Positions 33,256 through 42,318 of a stretch of DNA of 64,000 nucleotides are shown here, piece after piece. Made by a program: the position numbers and the translations under genes. The stretch is taken from positions 11,478-75,477 of the forward strand of contig CAKTHQ010000006.1 of assembly GCA_934565415.1 (NCBI GenBank), given 5' to 3'. Numbering within the stretch: the stretch's first letter is position 1; each line of letters starts with the position of its first letter. The DNA comes from an uncultured Oscillospiraceae bacterium. GTDB lineage: Bacteria; Bacillota; Clostridia; Oscillospirales; Oscillospiraceae. The notes beneath the pieces were generated by a model, which had not been told where the DNA came from, searched no databases, and worked only from the letters and a program-made list of their open reading frames with translations.

Positions 33256-34269
33256 GTGAGTACAAAGGCGGAGCACTATAAGGGAATCGATGGACTGAAA
33301 GCCTACGCCATCATTGGTATTGCTCTGATGCACATTCTTTCAAATGGGAACTATGCAGTAGGCGGCTTTGTATTTGAACGGCTGATTCCGGCGTTTACAA
33401 ATCTCGTCTTCCTCTTTATGATGGTCAGCGGCTTTGGGATGTGCTGTGGCTACTATCAGAAAATTGTGGACCGGGAAATCAGCATGGAGGAATTCTACAA
33501 GAAGCGGTATATCAAGATTTGGCCCTACTTTGCCCTGCTCTGCGGGCTGGATTTGATGGTTTCACCGAGCAAGAATTCCTTGTTTGAAGTTTTTGCCAAC
33601 CTGACTCTGTGTCAGGGACTGCTGCCGGATGCCAATATTTCCGTCATTGGCGTAAGCTGGACGCTGGCGGTTATTTTTGTTTTCTATATGCTGTTCCCCT
33701 TTTTCTGCTTTTTACTGGGGAACAAGAAGCGCGCCTGGGGCGTGGCAACGGCGGCGCTGGTATTCAACTACCTGTGCGGCAGCTACTTTCATGCAAGCAG
33801 GAACAATATTGTTTATGACGCAATTTACTTTATCGCAGGCGGCCTGATCTTCCTGTATCGGAAGGAAGCGGCCGAATTTGCCCGGGGACATAGGATACTC
33901 GCCGGTGCTGTTCTGCTGTGGGCCACAGTTGCTTATTTTGTACTTGGTGCCTCTACGCTTACCATGTTATTTTTCTGTGTGGCCGCACTTATCTACACCC
34001 TCGGATGTAATTGGGGGGGGGGGGGACTGGTTAACCCGGTTGCACAATTCCTCGGCGGCATCAGCTTCGAGATTTACCTGTGCCATATGGTAATTTATCG
34101 TGTGTTTGAAAAAATGCACCTTCTTCATTTGTTTCGAAATGACTTACTTGCATACGTTTTCGCATCGGTTGGCATACTCTGCGGATCGGTGGCGTTTTCG
34201 GTATGCGCAAAGTGGTTCTTAAATAAATTGGAAACCTGGATGGGGAATAGGAGAGTTCATCATGTCTGA
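33256..34269 (+). CDS. Acyltransferase 3 family membrane protein with a 13-G tract
   Basis: Integral membrane O-acyltransferase of 337 residues with about ten helices; the N-terminal GIDGLKAYAIIGIALMHIL carries the family histidine. It would acylate the polysaccharide. The GTG at 33256 is chosen because AAGGAGG ends 6 bases before it, whereas the ATG at 33250 touches the ribosome site. Codons 253-257 (Trp-Gly-Gly-Gly-Gly) are encoded by 13 consecutive G at 34013-34025. As given the frame is open; 12 or 14 G would lead to stops within about 23 or 3 codons. It overlaps the next gene by 8 bases. Confidence 0.88.
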   Translation: MSTKAEHYKGIDGLKAYAIIGIALMHILSNGNYAVGGFVFERLIPAFTNLVFLFMMVSGFGMCCGYYQKIVDREISMEEFYKKRYIKIWPYFALLCGLDLMVSPSKNSLFEVFANLTLCQGLLPDANISVIGVSWTLAVIFVFYMLFPFFCFLLGNKKRAWGVATAALVFNYLCGSYFHASRNNIVYDAIYFIAGGLIFLYRKEAAEFARGHRILAGAVLLWATVAYFVLGASTLTMLFFCVAALIYTLGCNWGGGGLVNPVAQFLGGISFEIYLCHMVIYRVFEKMHLLHLFRNDLLAYVFASVGILCGSVAFSVCAKWFLNKLETWMGNRRVHHV

Positions 34270-35443
34270 AGAAAAGAAAGTAAACGGGACGGTCATTGTT
34301 ACTTACCGCTGCAATGCCCGGTGCTCTATGTGCAACCGGTATAAGGCCCCTTCCAAGCCGGAAGAGGAAATCAGCATTGAGACGATTAAAAAGCTGCCGA
34401 AGATGTATTTTACCAACATCACCGGCGGCGAGCCCTTTATCCGTACCGATCTGAAGGATATTGTGCGGGAACTGTACAAAAAGTCTGACCGGATTGTGAT
34501 TTCCACCAACGGTTTTTTTACGGACCGCATTGTGGACCTGTGCAAGGAATTTCCTCAGATCGGTATTCGTATTTCTATCGAGGGCCTGGAACAGACCAAC
34601 AACGAAATTCGCGGCCTGGAAAACGGCTACCAGCGGGGCTATGGCACGCTGAAAAAGCTGCGGGAGATGGGCATGAAGGACGTGGGCTTCGGTATGACCG
34701 TCCAGGATAAGAACGCCCCGGACCTGGTGCCCCTGTACCGGATTTCCAACGAGATGGGTATGGAGTTTGCCACGGCATCCTTGCACAACAGCTTCTATTT
34801 TGTGGAGGCCAAGAACATCATCCACGACCGGCCCATGGTTGCCAAGAACTTCGAGAACCTGGTCAACGAGCTGCTCCGCAGCAACAGCCCCAAGAAGTGG
34901 TTCCGGGCTTACTTTAACCATGGCCTCATCAACTACATCTACGGCCAGAAGCGGCTGCTGCCTTGCGACATGAGCTTTGATACCTTCTTCATCGACCCCT
35001 ATGGCGATGTTATGCCTTGCAACGGTACCAAGGATAAGGAAGTCATGGGCAATCTGAACACCCAGAGCTGGGACGAGCTGTGGAACAGCCCCCAGGCCGA
35101 GGAGGTCCGCAAAAAGGTTCGCTGCTGCGACCGGGACTGCTGGATGATCGGTAGTGTAAGTCCGGCTATGCACAAGTATATCTGGAAGCCCGCTTCCTGG
35201 GTGCTGGTACATAAGTTCAAGGCACTGTTCACCAAGCATCCGTATTCCATGTACGAGCTGAAGATCTGCCGGGACTACCGTGATGGTAAAGTCACCAAAG
35301 AGGAGCTGGACAAGTGCAGCACCTGCGACATGAACTGCGTGGTCAACAACGGCCTGAGCGAGGCAAGTAAGGAGCAGCTGAAGCATAAGACGGGGGAAGA
35401 GATCGTGGACGCGGATATTGCGGAGCAGATGGGGAAGAAGTAA
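34262..35443 (+). CDS. Radical SAM protein with SPASM-like C-terminus
   Basis: 393-residue radical SAM enzyme. The iron-sulfur cluster motif is CNARCSMC near residue 17-24, followed by GGEP and a TIM-barrel. Extra cysteines follow in a SPASM/twitch-like region: CDMSFDTFFIDPYGDVMPCNG, then CCDRDC and CSTCDMNC near the end. Such proteins modify peptides, cofactors or occasionally sugars. Its place between an acyltransferase and glycosyltransferases suggests a role in the glycan locus, but the substrate cannot be derived. Confidence 0.85.
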   Translation: MSEEKKVNGTVIVTYRCNARCSMCNRYKAPSKPEEEISIETIKKLPKMYFTNITGGEPFIRTDLKDIVRELYKKSDRIVISTNGFFTDRIVDLCKEFPQIGIRISIEGLEQTNNEIRGLENGYQRGYGTLKKLREMGMKDVGFGMTVQDKNAPDLVPLYRISNEMGMEFATASLHNSFYFVEAKNIIHDRPMVAKNFENLVNELLRSNSPKKWFRAYFNHGLINYIYGQKRLLPCDMSFDTFFIDPYGDVMPCNGTKDKEVMGNLNTQSWDELWNSPQAEEVRKKVRCCDRDCWMIGSVSPAMHKYIWKPASWVLVHKFKALFTKHPYSMYELKICRDYRDGKVTKEELDKCSTCDMNCVVNNGLSEASKEQLKHKTGEEIVDADIAEQMGKK

Positions 35444-35456
35444 GGAAGATAACGAT

Positions 35457-36338
35457 ATGACAGTAACAGTTTTAACCCCTACTTTTAACCGGGGGAGGGT
35501 ACTGGAAAAACTTTATGAGTCACTAGAACGGCAGTCCTGCAAGGATTTTGAGTGGCTTGTAGTTGATGACGGAAGTACTGACGGTACAGACAATTTGATT
35601 GCACAGTTGCAAGAGAAAAGCGAATTTCCAATACGATATATTTACAAAGGCAATGGTGGGAAACATACAGCTTTGAATGTTGGTGTACAGTCCATTGACA
35701 GTGAACTCGTGTTTATAGTTGACTCAGATGATGTTGTGACAGAGGATGCAATTGAATCGATTCTAAAGATTCATCAAAAGTATGGTGTACGAGATAATAT
35801 TTGCGGCTATGCGTTTCTTAGAGCATTTCCTGATGGAAAAGTCAATGGCAAGAAATTTGATAAGGATGAGCAAATCGGCTCCTATGTTCAGGTGCGTGTA
35901 AACGGAAATGATACCGGTGCGGACAAGGCTGAAGTGTTTAAAACACATTGCTTAAAAGAATTTCCGTTTCCAGAATACCCAAATGAAAAATTCCTGGGGG
36001 AAGACTTGGTTTGGGTCAGAATGGCCAGAAAGTATGAAATGGTACATATTAACAAGTCTATTTATATAGGAAATTATCTTGAGGGCGGTTTGACGAACAA
36101 TCGGCGCAAGCATAATATTGCTTCGCCGATGGGATGCCTACATCGAGCAGAAGAATTTATGGAGCCGGATTTGAATATTCGGTACAGGATTAAAGGCGGG
36201 CTTCAGTATATTACATATGGGAAATTTGCCGGTTTTGGTGTTAAAGACTTGGTTCGTAAGTCAAAACACAAAATTCTTGCGATGCTGTGTGTGCCTGGGG
36301 GGCTGGTGCTGTATTCCAGATGGAGTAAAATAAAGTAG
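35457..36338 (+). CDS. Glycosyltransferase family 2 protein
   Basis: 293-residue GT-A enzyme. It starts TVTVLTPTFNRGRVLEKLYESL, has VDDGSTDGT and the metal-binding IVDSDDVV, and GEDLVWVRMARKY in the acceptor region. AAGGAAG precedes ATG 35457. Base use changes here: from this gene on the DNA is clearly richer in A and T than the genes to the left. Confidence 0.9.
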   Translation: MTVTVLTPTFNRGRVLEKLYESLERQSCKDFEWLVVDDGSTDGTDNLIAQLQEKSEFPIRYIYKGNGGKHTALNVGVQSIDSELVFIVDSDDVVTEDAIESILKIHQKYGVRDNICGYAFLRAFPDGKVNGKKFDKDEQIGSYVQVRVNGNDTGADKAEVFKTHCLKEFPFPEYPNEKFLGEDLVWVRMARKYEMVHINKSIYIGNYLEGGLTNNRRKHNIASPMGCLHRAEEFMEPDLNIRYRIKGGLQYITYGKFAGFGVKDLVRKSKHKILAMLCVPGGLVLYSRWSKIK

Positions 36339-36378
36339 AACGGTGCCTGGCAATGGCAAATAAAGGAAAGGCTTTGCA

Positions 36379-37383
36379 ATGGAAAAAGGTGCAAAACAGT
36401 ACTTTAACGAAATAAATATAATGCGAGGAATGGCGGTGCTTTGTGTCGTCATCGGACATTCTTTCGATACAACGGAAATGCCTACAGTTCTAGGCTTTAT
36501 AAAAAGCTTTGTGTATTGTTTCCATATGCCAGCTTTCTTTTTTATCAGCGGATTTCTTGAAGGAGAAAAAAGGAGAAGCTCTAGCGAAAAGAAACAGGCG
36601 ATTATAAAGAAAGCCAAACGACTAATGATACCGTACTCCTTTTTGACATTCGTTACAGCCTTACTCAAAGTTATATTTGGAGCATTTGCAAGGAATCCAC
36701 TTAATTATTCTACTCTTGCAGTAGATGTTTTAATTGGAAGAAACAATCCAAATGGTGGTCTTTGGTTTCTGTATGCTTTGTTTGTTATTTCTATTTTTGG
36801 AATCTTATTTGATAGCGTGAGTCGTACAGTTTTAGCGGGTGTTATGTTTGTGGTATATGTGTTAAACACAGTTGTCTTCAAACAATCCGGCTATATTGTG
36901 GGATTTTTCTTCAGCTATGCCTGGATTTATTTTGCAGGAAGTATTACGAGAAAATATCTTTATGAAAAAATAAAGAATTCCGAACTACTGATGTCGGTAA
37001 AAGGAATAGTGATAATAGCGGTTGTTTCCGTAGGATATATGATGCTTGCGTTTGTTAGAATCTATAAGTCTCAGTCATGGATTTTGGCAACCGCAGTAAC
37101 CGTTATTGGTGTATTTCTGCTTTTTGCTATTGCCGTGCAGATTGAACATTACCATTGTGGAGAAAAGCTGTGGATGGTGCTAGGTGATTATGGAATGGAT
37201 ATATATATGATTGGGTATTATGTGCAGCAGGCGATTTTTGTTGTATGTGGCAAAATCTTAGGATTTGATTATTTAGTATATGCTTGGTTAATGTTGCTCT
37301 TTGGAGTGATAGCTCCGATATTTCTATCAAAATACATTGTTAGAAAAAGTCGCATACTTTCAATGCTAATTCTTGGGAGGTGA
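36379..37383 (+). CDS. Acyltransferase 3 family membrane protein
   Basis: 334-residue membrane O-acyltransferase with about ten helices. NEINIMRGMAVLCVVIGHSFD carries the catalytic-type histidine, and FHMPAFFFISGFL is typical. AT-rich like its neighbours. A second acylating enzyme of the locus, not closely similar to the one at 33.3 kb, without a long homopolymer. Confidence 0.88.
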   Translation: MEKGAKQYFNEINIMRGMAVLCVVIGHSFDTTEMPTVLGFIKSFVYCFHMPAFFFISGFLEGEKRRSSSEKKQAIIKKAKRLMIPYSFLTFVTALLKVIFGAFARNPLNYSTLAVDVLIGRNNPNGGLWFLYALFVISIFGILFDSVSRTVLAGVMFVVYVLNTVVFKQSGYIVGFFFSYAWIYFAGSITRKYLYEKIKNSELLMSVKGIVIIAVVSVGYMMLAFVRIYKSQSWILATAVTVIGVFLLFAIAVQIEHYHCGEKLWMVLGDYGMDIYMIGYYVQQAIFVVCGKILGFDYLVYAWLMLLFGVIAPIFLSKYIVRKSRILSMLILGR

Positions 37384-37387
37384 AATG

Positions 37388-38599
37388 ATGAACTATCTTA
37401 TTTCTGCGTATAGTGTGAATCCATACCATGGATCGGAAGATGGTGTGGGGTGGAATTGGGTTTTACAATACGAAAAAAATTATAAAGCAGGAGATCAAAT
37501 CATTCTTCTTACAAAAAAATATAATGAAGAAGATACTCGAAAGGGACTTGAAGAATTTGGAATTAAACACATTGAACTAGCTATCACTGATGTGCCGCTT
37601 ATTCTAAATTGGTTTAGAGAAAAGTACTCGATGTTCCATCATATGTACTATATCTTGTGGCAGCATTATGCTTGGAAATGGGTAAAACAGTCAGGTATTA
37701 ACTTCGATGTGATTCATCATGTGACGATGGGAGATTATAGAATACCCGGTGAAATGTCCAAAGCAAAGAATGCAAGAACTATATTTGGCCCAGTAGGAGG
37801 GGCACAAATCACACCGGATAGCTTGAAAATATATGAAAAGAATATAATTACGGCTAAAATCCGCGAGCTAGTTAACGCTTCTTGTAGTGTAAATCCCTTT
37901 TATATAAAGAAAATAAGAGCATATACAGATGTTATAGCGAGCAATGATGAGACATATCAACAAATTACGCGGATTAGAGGAAAAAAACACACGCAACAGA
38001 TGGTAGAGCTTGGTATAGCGGAAGAATATAAAAATCGGGAAATAATTACGAAGCCTGACGGAAAATTGAAAATTCTGTTCTCTGGACGATTGATTGAAAA
38101 GAAAGGCGTTGTTTTTTTGATTGAGGTAATGAATATGTTAAAAGATAAAGTTGATTTTGAATTAAATCTGTGTGGGGGGGGGTACCTTGCCGATACGGTT
38201 TCACAACTTATTGATGAATATGGATTAAATGATTATGTAAATATGCTTGGAGAAATTCGGCATAATCAAATGATGTCATATTATTACAATGCGGATGTGT
38301 TTGTAATGCCATCTCTTCGTGAAACTGGCGGGACAGTTTTAATCGAAGCTATGGCATATGGATTGCCTATAGTAGCATTTGATACAAGTTTTTGCACTCA
38401 GCTTAAAAGACATAATTGCGGTATCTTTGTAGAAACGAACCAGGATATAGGTAAGGTAAAGGCTGATTTTTGCGGCGCTTTAGTGGAATTATCTGGGAAC
38501 AGGCAATTGTGCTGCGAGCTGGGAACAAATGGATATAGATATGTAAATGATGAATTAACGTGGGAGAAAAAGTATAATTCGATTTTTGAAACCGCGTAA
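37388..38599 (+). CDS. Glycosyltransferase family 4 protein with a 9-G tract
   Basis: 403-residue GT-B glycosyltransferase. Its N-terminus MNYLISAYSVNPYHGSED is shared with the next gene. The donor domain has FSGRLIEKKGVVFLIEV and MPSLRETGGTVLIEAMAYGLPIVAFDTSF. ATG 37388 follows GGGAGG at 7 bases; an ATG directly before it is also possible. Codons 263-265 (three glycines, before YLAD) are 9 G in a row at 38174-38182, in an otherwise AT-rich gene. The paralogue has Gly-Asp-Gly there. Loss or gain of one G gives early stops. Confidence 0.88.
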   Translation: MNYLISAYSVNPYHGSEDGVGWNWVLQYEKNYKAGDQIILLTKKYNEEDTRKGLEEFGIKHIELAITDVPLILNWFREKYSMFHHMYYILWQHYAWKWVKQSGINFDVIHHVTMGDYRIPGEMSKAKNARTIFGPVGGAQITPDSLKIYEKNIITAKIRELVNASCSVNPFYIKKIRAYTDVIASNDETYQQITRIRGKKHTQQMVELGIAEEYKNREIITKPDGKLKILFSGRLIEKKGVVFLIEVMNMLKDKVDFELNLCGGGYLADTVSQLIDEYGLNDYVNMLGEIRHNQMMSYYYNADVFVMPSLRETGGTVLIEAMAYGLPIVAFDTSFCTQLKRHNCGIFVETNQDIGKVKADFCGALVELSGNRQLCCELGTNGYRYVNDELTWEKKYNSIFETA

Positions 38600-38694
38600 A
38601 TTCTAAAGATTTACTACCCTTTATGATAATGCTATCTACGAATAAGGTGATTCTCGTTACATGTGCTTCCGTGTTTTTAGGAACGGAGGCAATA

Positions 38695-39903
38695 ATGAAT
38701 TATCTTATTTCTGCATATAGTGTGAACCCTTATAAGGGTTCAGAGGATAGTATTGGTTGGAATTGGGTTTTACAGTACGAGAAAAACTATAAAGAAGGAG
38801 ATAGAATAATCCTTCTTACTAAGAAATTCAATGAGAAGGACACGAGAAGAGGTCTCAAAGAATTTAATATACAGCATGTTGAATTGGCTATTCTTGATGT
38901 CCCTAATGCACTTAACTGGTTCAGAGAAAAGCATTCCGCTTTTCATCATATGTATTATATTTTATGGCGGCATTGGGCATGGCTTTGGGTTAAACATTCA
39001 GGAACCCGTTTTGATGTAATCCATCATGTTACTATGAATGATTACAGGATTCCAAGTGAGATGTATAAAGCTAAAGGTGCAAAGGTGATTTGGGGACCAA
39101 TGGGTGGTGCACAGGTCACACCTAAGCCATTGAAGGCCTATGAAAAAAATCAATTTGCTGCTGCATTTAGAGAATTTGTTAATAAAAGCTGTTCATGGAA
39201 TCCATTTTATAGAAATGCCATCAAACAGTATAAGGCTATTTACTGTATTAATAAGGAAACACAAATTCAAATAGAAAAAATAGTTGGTAAAAGCGTAGAA
39301 TTGCTGCCAGAATTGGCTCTGAGAGAAGAGTATAGAAATATAGATTATTTTAAACGGAATAATCAAACTTGCAAAATAGTTTTTGTCGGAAGGTTAATCG
39401 GGAAAAAAGGAATTGCATTTTTAGTTGATGCTTTAAGTTATATGCCAAATGATCTGTCTTGGAAATTGGATATATATGGAGATGGAGCGGATCGAGAAAG
39501 TATTGAAAAGAAAATAGAAAATAGTGTTGTGGCAAATCACATAAATCTTTTGGGAAATAGACCTTTGAATCAAATATCAGAAGCTTATAAGACAGCGGAT
39601 ATTTTTGTTCTTCCTAGCTTGAGAGAAACAAGTGGTAATGTATTACTGGAAGCAATGGCATATGCAGTGCCAATCGTTGCATTTGATACAAGTTTTTGCA
39701 GTCAGTTAAAAGAAGTTGGTTGCGGCATTTTTGTAAATACAGAACAGACGCTTGATAATATTAAAGCTGATTTCTGTAATGCGATTGTCACATTGGGGCA
39801 GAACAAAGAATTGGCGAAACAGCTAGGCCAGAACGGTTATAAATACGCAAACGAAAAATTAACATGGGATGAGAAGTATAAAATGGTTGTTGAAACTATA
39901 TGA
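38695..39903 (+). CDS. Glycosyltransferase family 4 protein, paralogue of the preceding gene
   Basis: 402-residue GT-B enzyme collinear with the preceding gene product along its whole length (MNYLISAYSVNPYKGSED start, FREKHSAFHHMYYILWRH, LRETSGNVLLEAMAYAVPIVAFDTSF). GGAGG lies 5 bases before ATG 38695. The pair looks like an old tandem duplication. This copy lacks the G-tract and has ordinary GDG at the corresponding loop. Confidence 0.9.
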   Translation: MNYLISAYSVNPYKGSEDSIGWNWVLQYEKNYKEGDRIILLTKKFNEKDTRRGLKEFNIQHVELAILDVPNALNWFREKHSAFHHMYYILWRHWAWLWVKHSGTRFDVIHHVTMNDYRIPSEMYKAKGAKVIWGPMGGAQVTPKPLKAYEKNQFAAAFREFVNKSCSWNPFYRNAIKQYKAIYCINKETQIQIEKIVGKSVELLPELALREEYRNIDYFKRNNQTCKIVFVGRLIGKKGIAFLVDALSYMPNDLSWKLDIYGDGADRESIEKKIENSVVANHINLLGNRPLNQISEAYKTADIFVLPSLRETSGNVLLEAMAYAVPIVAFDTSFCSQLKEVGCGIFVNTEQTLDNIKADFCNAIVTLGQNKELAKQLGQNGYKYANEKLTWDEKYKMVVETI

Positions 39904-39967
39904 TTTTGGCATTTCTCATAAGATATAGGGATGGTTGTTTAGTAGGTACATCTATGAGGAGCTTGGA

Positions 39968-41020
39968 ATGAATCAAATGATTAAATTTAGTGTAGTGTTA
40001 CCAATTTACAATGTGGAAAAATATTTGAATAGATGTCTTGATAGTGTCATGAATCAGACATATGAAAATCTGGAGATAATTTTGGTTGATGATGGCTCTC
40101 CAGATAACTGCCCCCTAATAAGTGATGAGTGGGCAAAGGTTGATAACAGGATTAAGGTTATACATAAAATAAATGCAGGTTTAGGTGAGGCAAGAAATTC
40201 TGGATTGGATGTAGCAACAGGAGATTATATTTGCTTTTTCGATAGTGACGATTATATCGATAAAAGATTGTTTGAAGAAGTATATAATACTATAATTGCT
40301 GAAAAACCTGATTTGATTGAATTTGGTCGGCATAATGTTGATAAAAATGGAAATATTACAGAAACTTTTATTCCTAAAACTGCATTAGCAAAATATGAGG
40401 GCAAAGAGGTTATGGCGAAATTCTTGCCCGAACTGATATGTACAGATCCGAAAACCGGTATAGCAAGCGATTTGCTGATGAGTGCATGGTGCTGTTTGTA
40501 TCGAAGACAGCTTTTGGTGGATTGTAAATTCCATTTTGTATCAGAAAGACAATATATTAGCGAGGATGTTTACTCTTTAATGGAGCTTATGCCTAGTGTT
40601 CATAGCGTTTGCATTGTAGAGAAGGCGTATTATTTCTATTGTGAAAATGGTGAGTCGCTTACACATGTATATAGACCGGATCGATTTGAAAAGCTGGTTG
40701 ATTTTCAACAGAAATTGGAGTTGTTGTGTTCGTCAGATCTTTACAGCGATGAAGTAAGATATAGAATCAAAAGACCATTTCTGGATAATTTACTTGCCTG
40801 TATGAAAAGTGAAGTTGGTTGTATGAAGGAAATTGGCTTTAAAGAAATCTACAAGTCAATTTCCCAAATATGCAACGATGGCATGGTTCAGGAAATTGTA
40901 AGAGCTGTACCTGGAACCAGCTTTTCTAAAGTAAGAGGAGTCATCCATTATTGTATAAAGCAGAAGTTGAGCTTAAGCGTTATAGCGCTGATACAGTTCC
41001 AGCAGTTTTTAGGGAGATAG
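39968..41020 (+). CDS. Glycosyltransferase family 2 protein
   Basis: 350-residue GT-A glycosyltransferase: KFSVVLPIYNVEKYLNRCLDSVMNQTYENLEIILVDDGSPDNC start, FDSDDYID metal motif. AGGAG is 6 bases before ATG 39968; an open frame further upstream has no such site. Followed after 5 bp by the polymerase gene. Confidence 0.9.
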   Translation: MNQMIKFSVVLPIYNVEKYLNRCLDSVMNQTYENLEIILVDDGSPDNCPLISDEWAKVDNRIKVIHKINAGLGEARNSGLDVATGDYICFFDSDDYIDKRLFEEVYNTIIAEKPDLIEFGRHNVDKNGNITETFIPKTALAKYEGKEVMAKFLPELICTDPKTGIASDLLMSAWCCLYRRQLLVDCKFHFVSERQYISEDVYSLMELMPSVHSVCIVEKAYYFYCENGESLTHVYRPDRFEKLVDFQQKLELLCSSDLYSDEVRYRIKRPFLDNLLACMKSEVGCMKEIGFKEIYKSISQICNDGMVQEIVRAVPGTSFSKVRGVIHYCIKQKLSLSVIALIQFQQFLGR

Positions 41021-41025
41021 AGGGC

Positions 41026-42318
41026 ATGCGAAGAGAATTGTTTATTATAACGCCTAAAAAGTGCATAAATTGGATATTATATGCATGTGTTTTGTTTTCG
41101 GCAGCGTATAGTTTGTTTGGAGTCAGCCTTTCGACTTTCTATATATGTGATATTTTAAATTTGATTCTATTTTATTTTGAAATGAAGCATATAAAAGAGA
41201 TTCGAAAAGAATGCGCACCGCTCATCAATATTTTGACAGCCCTTCTGCTCTCTTTGATGATCGGTGCATGTATAAATTTGGTAAAACTGCCACTGATTTT
41301 TTGGGGCTTGAGAAATTTGGGCCGCTATTTCATTATTTTCTTTGGAGTAGTATTTTTCTTTACACTTGACGATGTTGAAAGGGTTATCCGGTTCTATTTT
41401 AAAGCGCAGATATTTAACGCTATTGTTGGGTTATATAAATATTTTATCCTTGGACTGTTTAGTGATGATTTTGGCGGTGGTATTTTTTGGGGTGGCGGTG
41501 GACTAAATCCATTTTGCTTGCTGCTGCTTTGCTATTATGTGAATCTCTATTTTAGAAAAAAAACAACATTCAAAAAATTTGTGTTTATTGTAGCCGCTAC
41601 GTTTATGCTCGGAGCAATGGCTGAGGAAAAAATGATGCTAATGCTGGCGGTCCTTTGCATCTTGCTGTCGGTAATAATCAATCAGTATATTGAAAAAGGA
41701 TTAACGGTTAGAAAACTTGCTATATTGCTGGGAATATTGGTGGGGTTCGTTGTTGCTATTTATGCGGTCAACCGTTTGGCACCAGATATGCTAAGTATTC
41801 TTCTAAACAAAGAGAATTTTATGAATTATGCGACTGCTACCTTTGATGAAGGCTACCGGATCCCTAGAGTTGGATCTTTTAAAGTGATTAATAGTTTATT
41901 CCTGAGAACACCGATTAAAAAATGGTTTGGGCTGGGGATTGGAAATTGTGACACATCTGCTTTTTCCTTCCTTCAAAGTGATTTTTATAGGATGTATGGC
42001 GATTATAATTACCGGTGGTTTACAAATCAGTGGACATATTTGGAGTGCGGAATTTTGGGGTTTGGCCTCTATTTGCTTTTTTTTGTGACGCTAATTATTA
42101 CACTGTTTAGTAAGCTGAAAAAATATCCTAGGATATGCCAGCCATATATGATAATGAGTGCTGTTTATACCATTGCGATGATTGGTTTGATGTGGCATAG
42201 TTCAGCAATTAAAGTGGATACAGCCTATTTGATTTATTTCGGTATGGCGATTGGGCTTGTGGCCATGAAGTGTGTACACAAAGGGATAGAACGGGGGAGC
42301 GATAAAAAGTGGGCTTAA
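41026..42318 (+). CDS. O-antigen/capsule polymerase-like membrane protein (Wzy-type)
   Basis: 430-residue polytopic membrane protein with ten to twelve helices and a larger extracytoplasmic loop (about 265-345) containing NENFMNY..YRIPRVGSF and a WFGLGIGNCDTS motif, the pattern of O-antigen ligase/polymerase proteins. It would join repeat units outside the membrane. Sequence conservation of this class is low, so the call rests on topology, loop and context. Confidence 0.75.
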   Translation: MRRELFIITPKKCINWILYACVLFSAAYSLFGVSLSTFYICDILNLILFYFEMKHIKEIRKECAPLINILTALLLSLMIGACINLVKLPLIFWGLRNLGRYFIIFFGVVFFFTLDDVERVIRFYFKAQIFNAIVGLYKYFILGLFSDDFGGGIFWGGGGLNPFCLLLLCYYVNLYFRKKTTFKKFVFIVAATFMLGAMAEEKMMLMLAVLCILLSVIINQYIEKGLTVRKLAILLGILVGFVVAIYAVNRLAPDMLSILLNKENFMNYATATFDEGYRIPRVGSFKVINSLFLRTPIKKWFGLGIGNCDTSAFSFLQSDFYRMYGDYNYRWFTNQWTYLECGILGFGLYLLFFVTLIITLFSKLKKYPRICQPYMIMSAVYTIAMIGLMWHSSAIKVDTAYLIYFGMAIGLVAMKCVHKGIERGSDKKWA

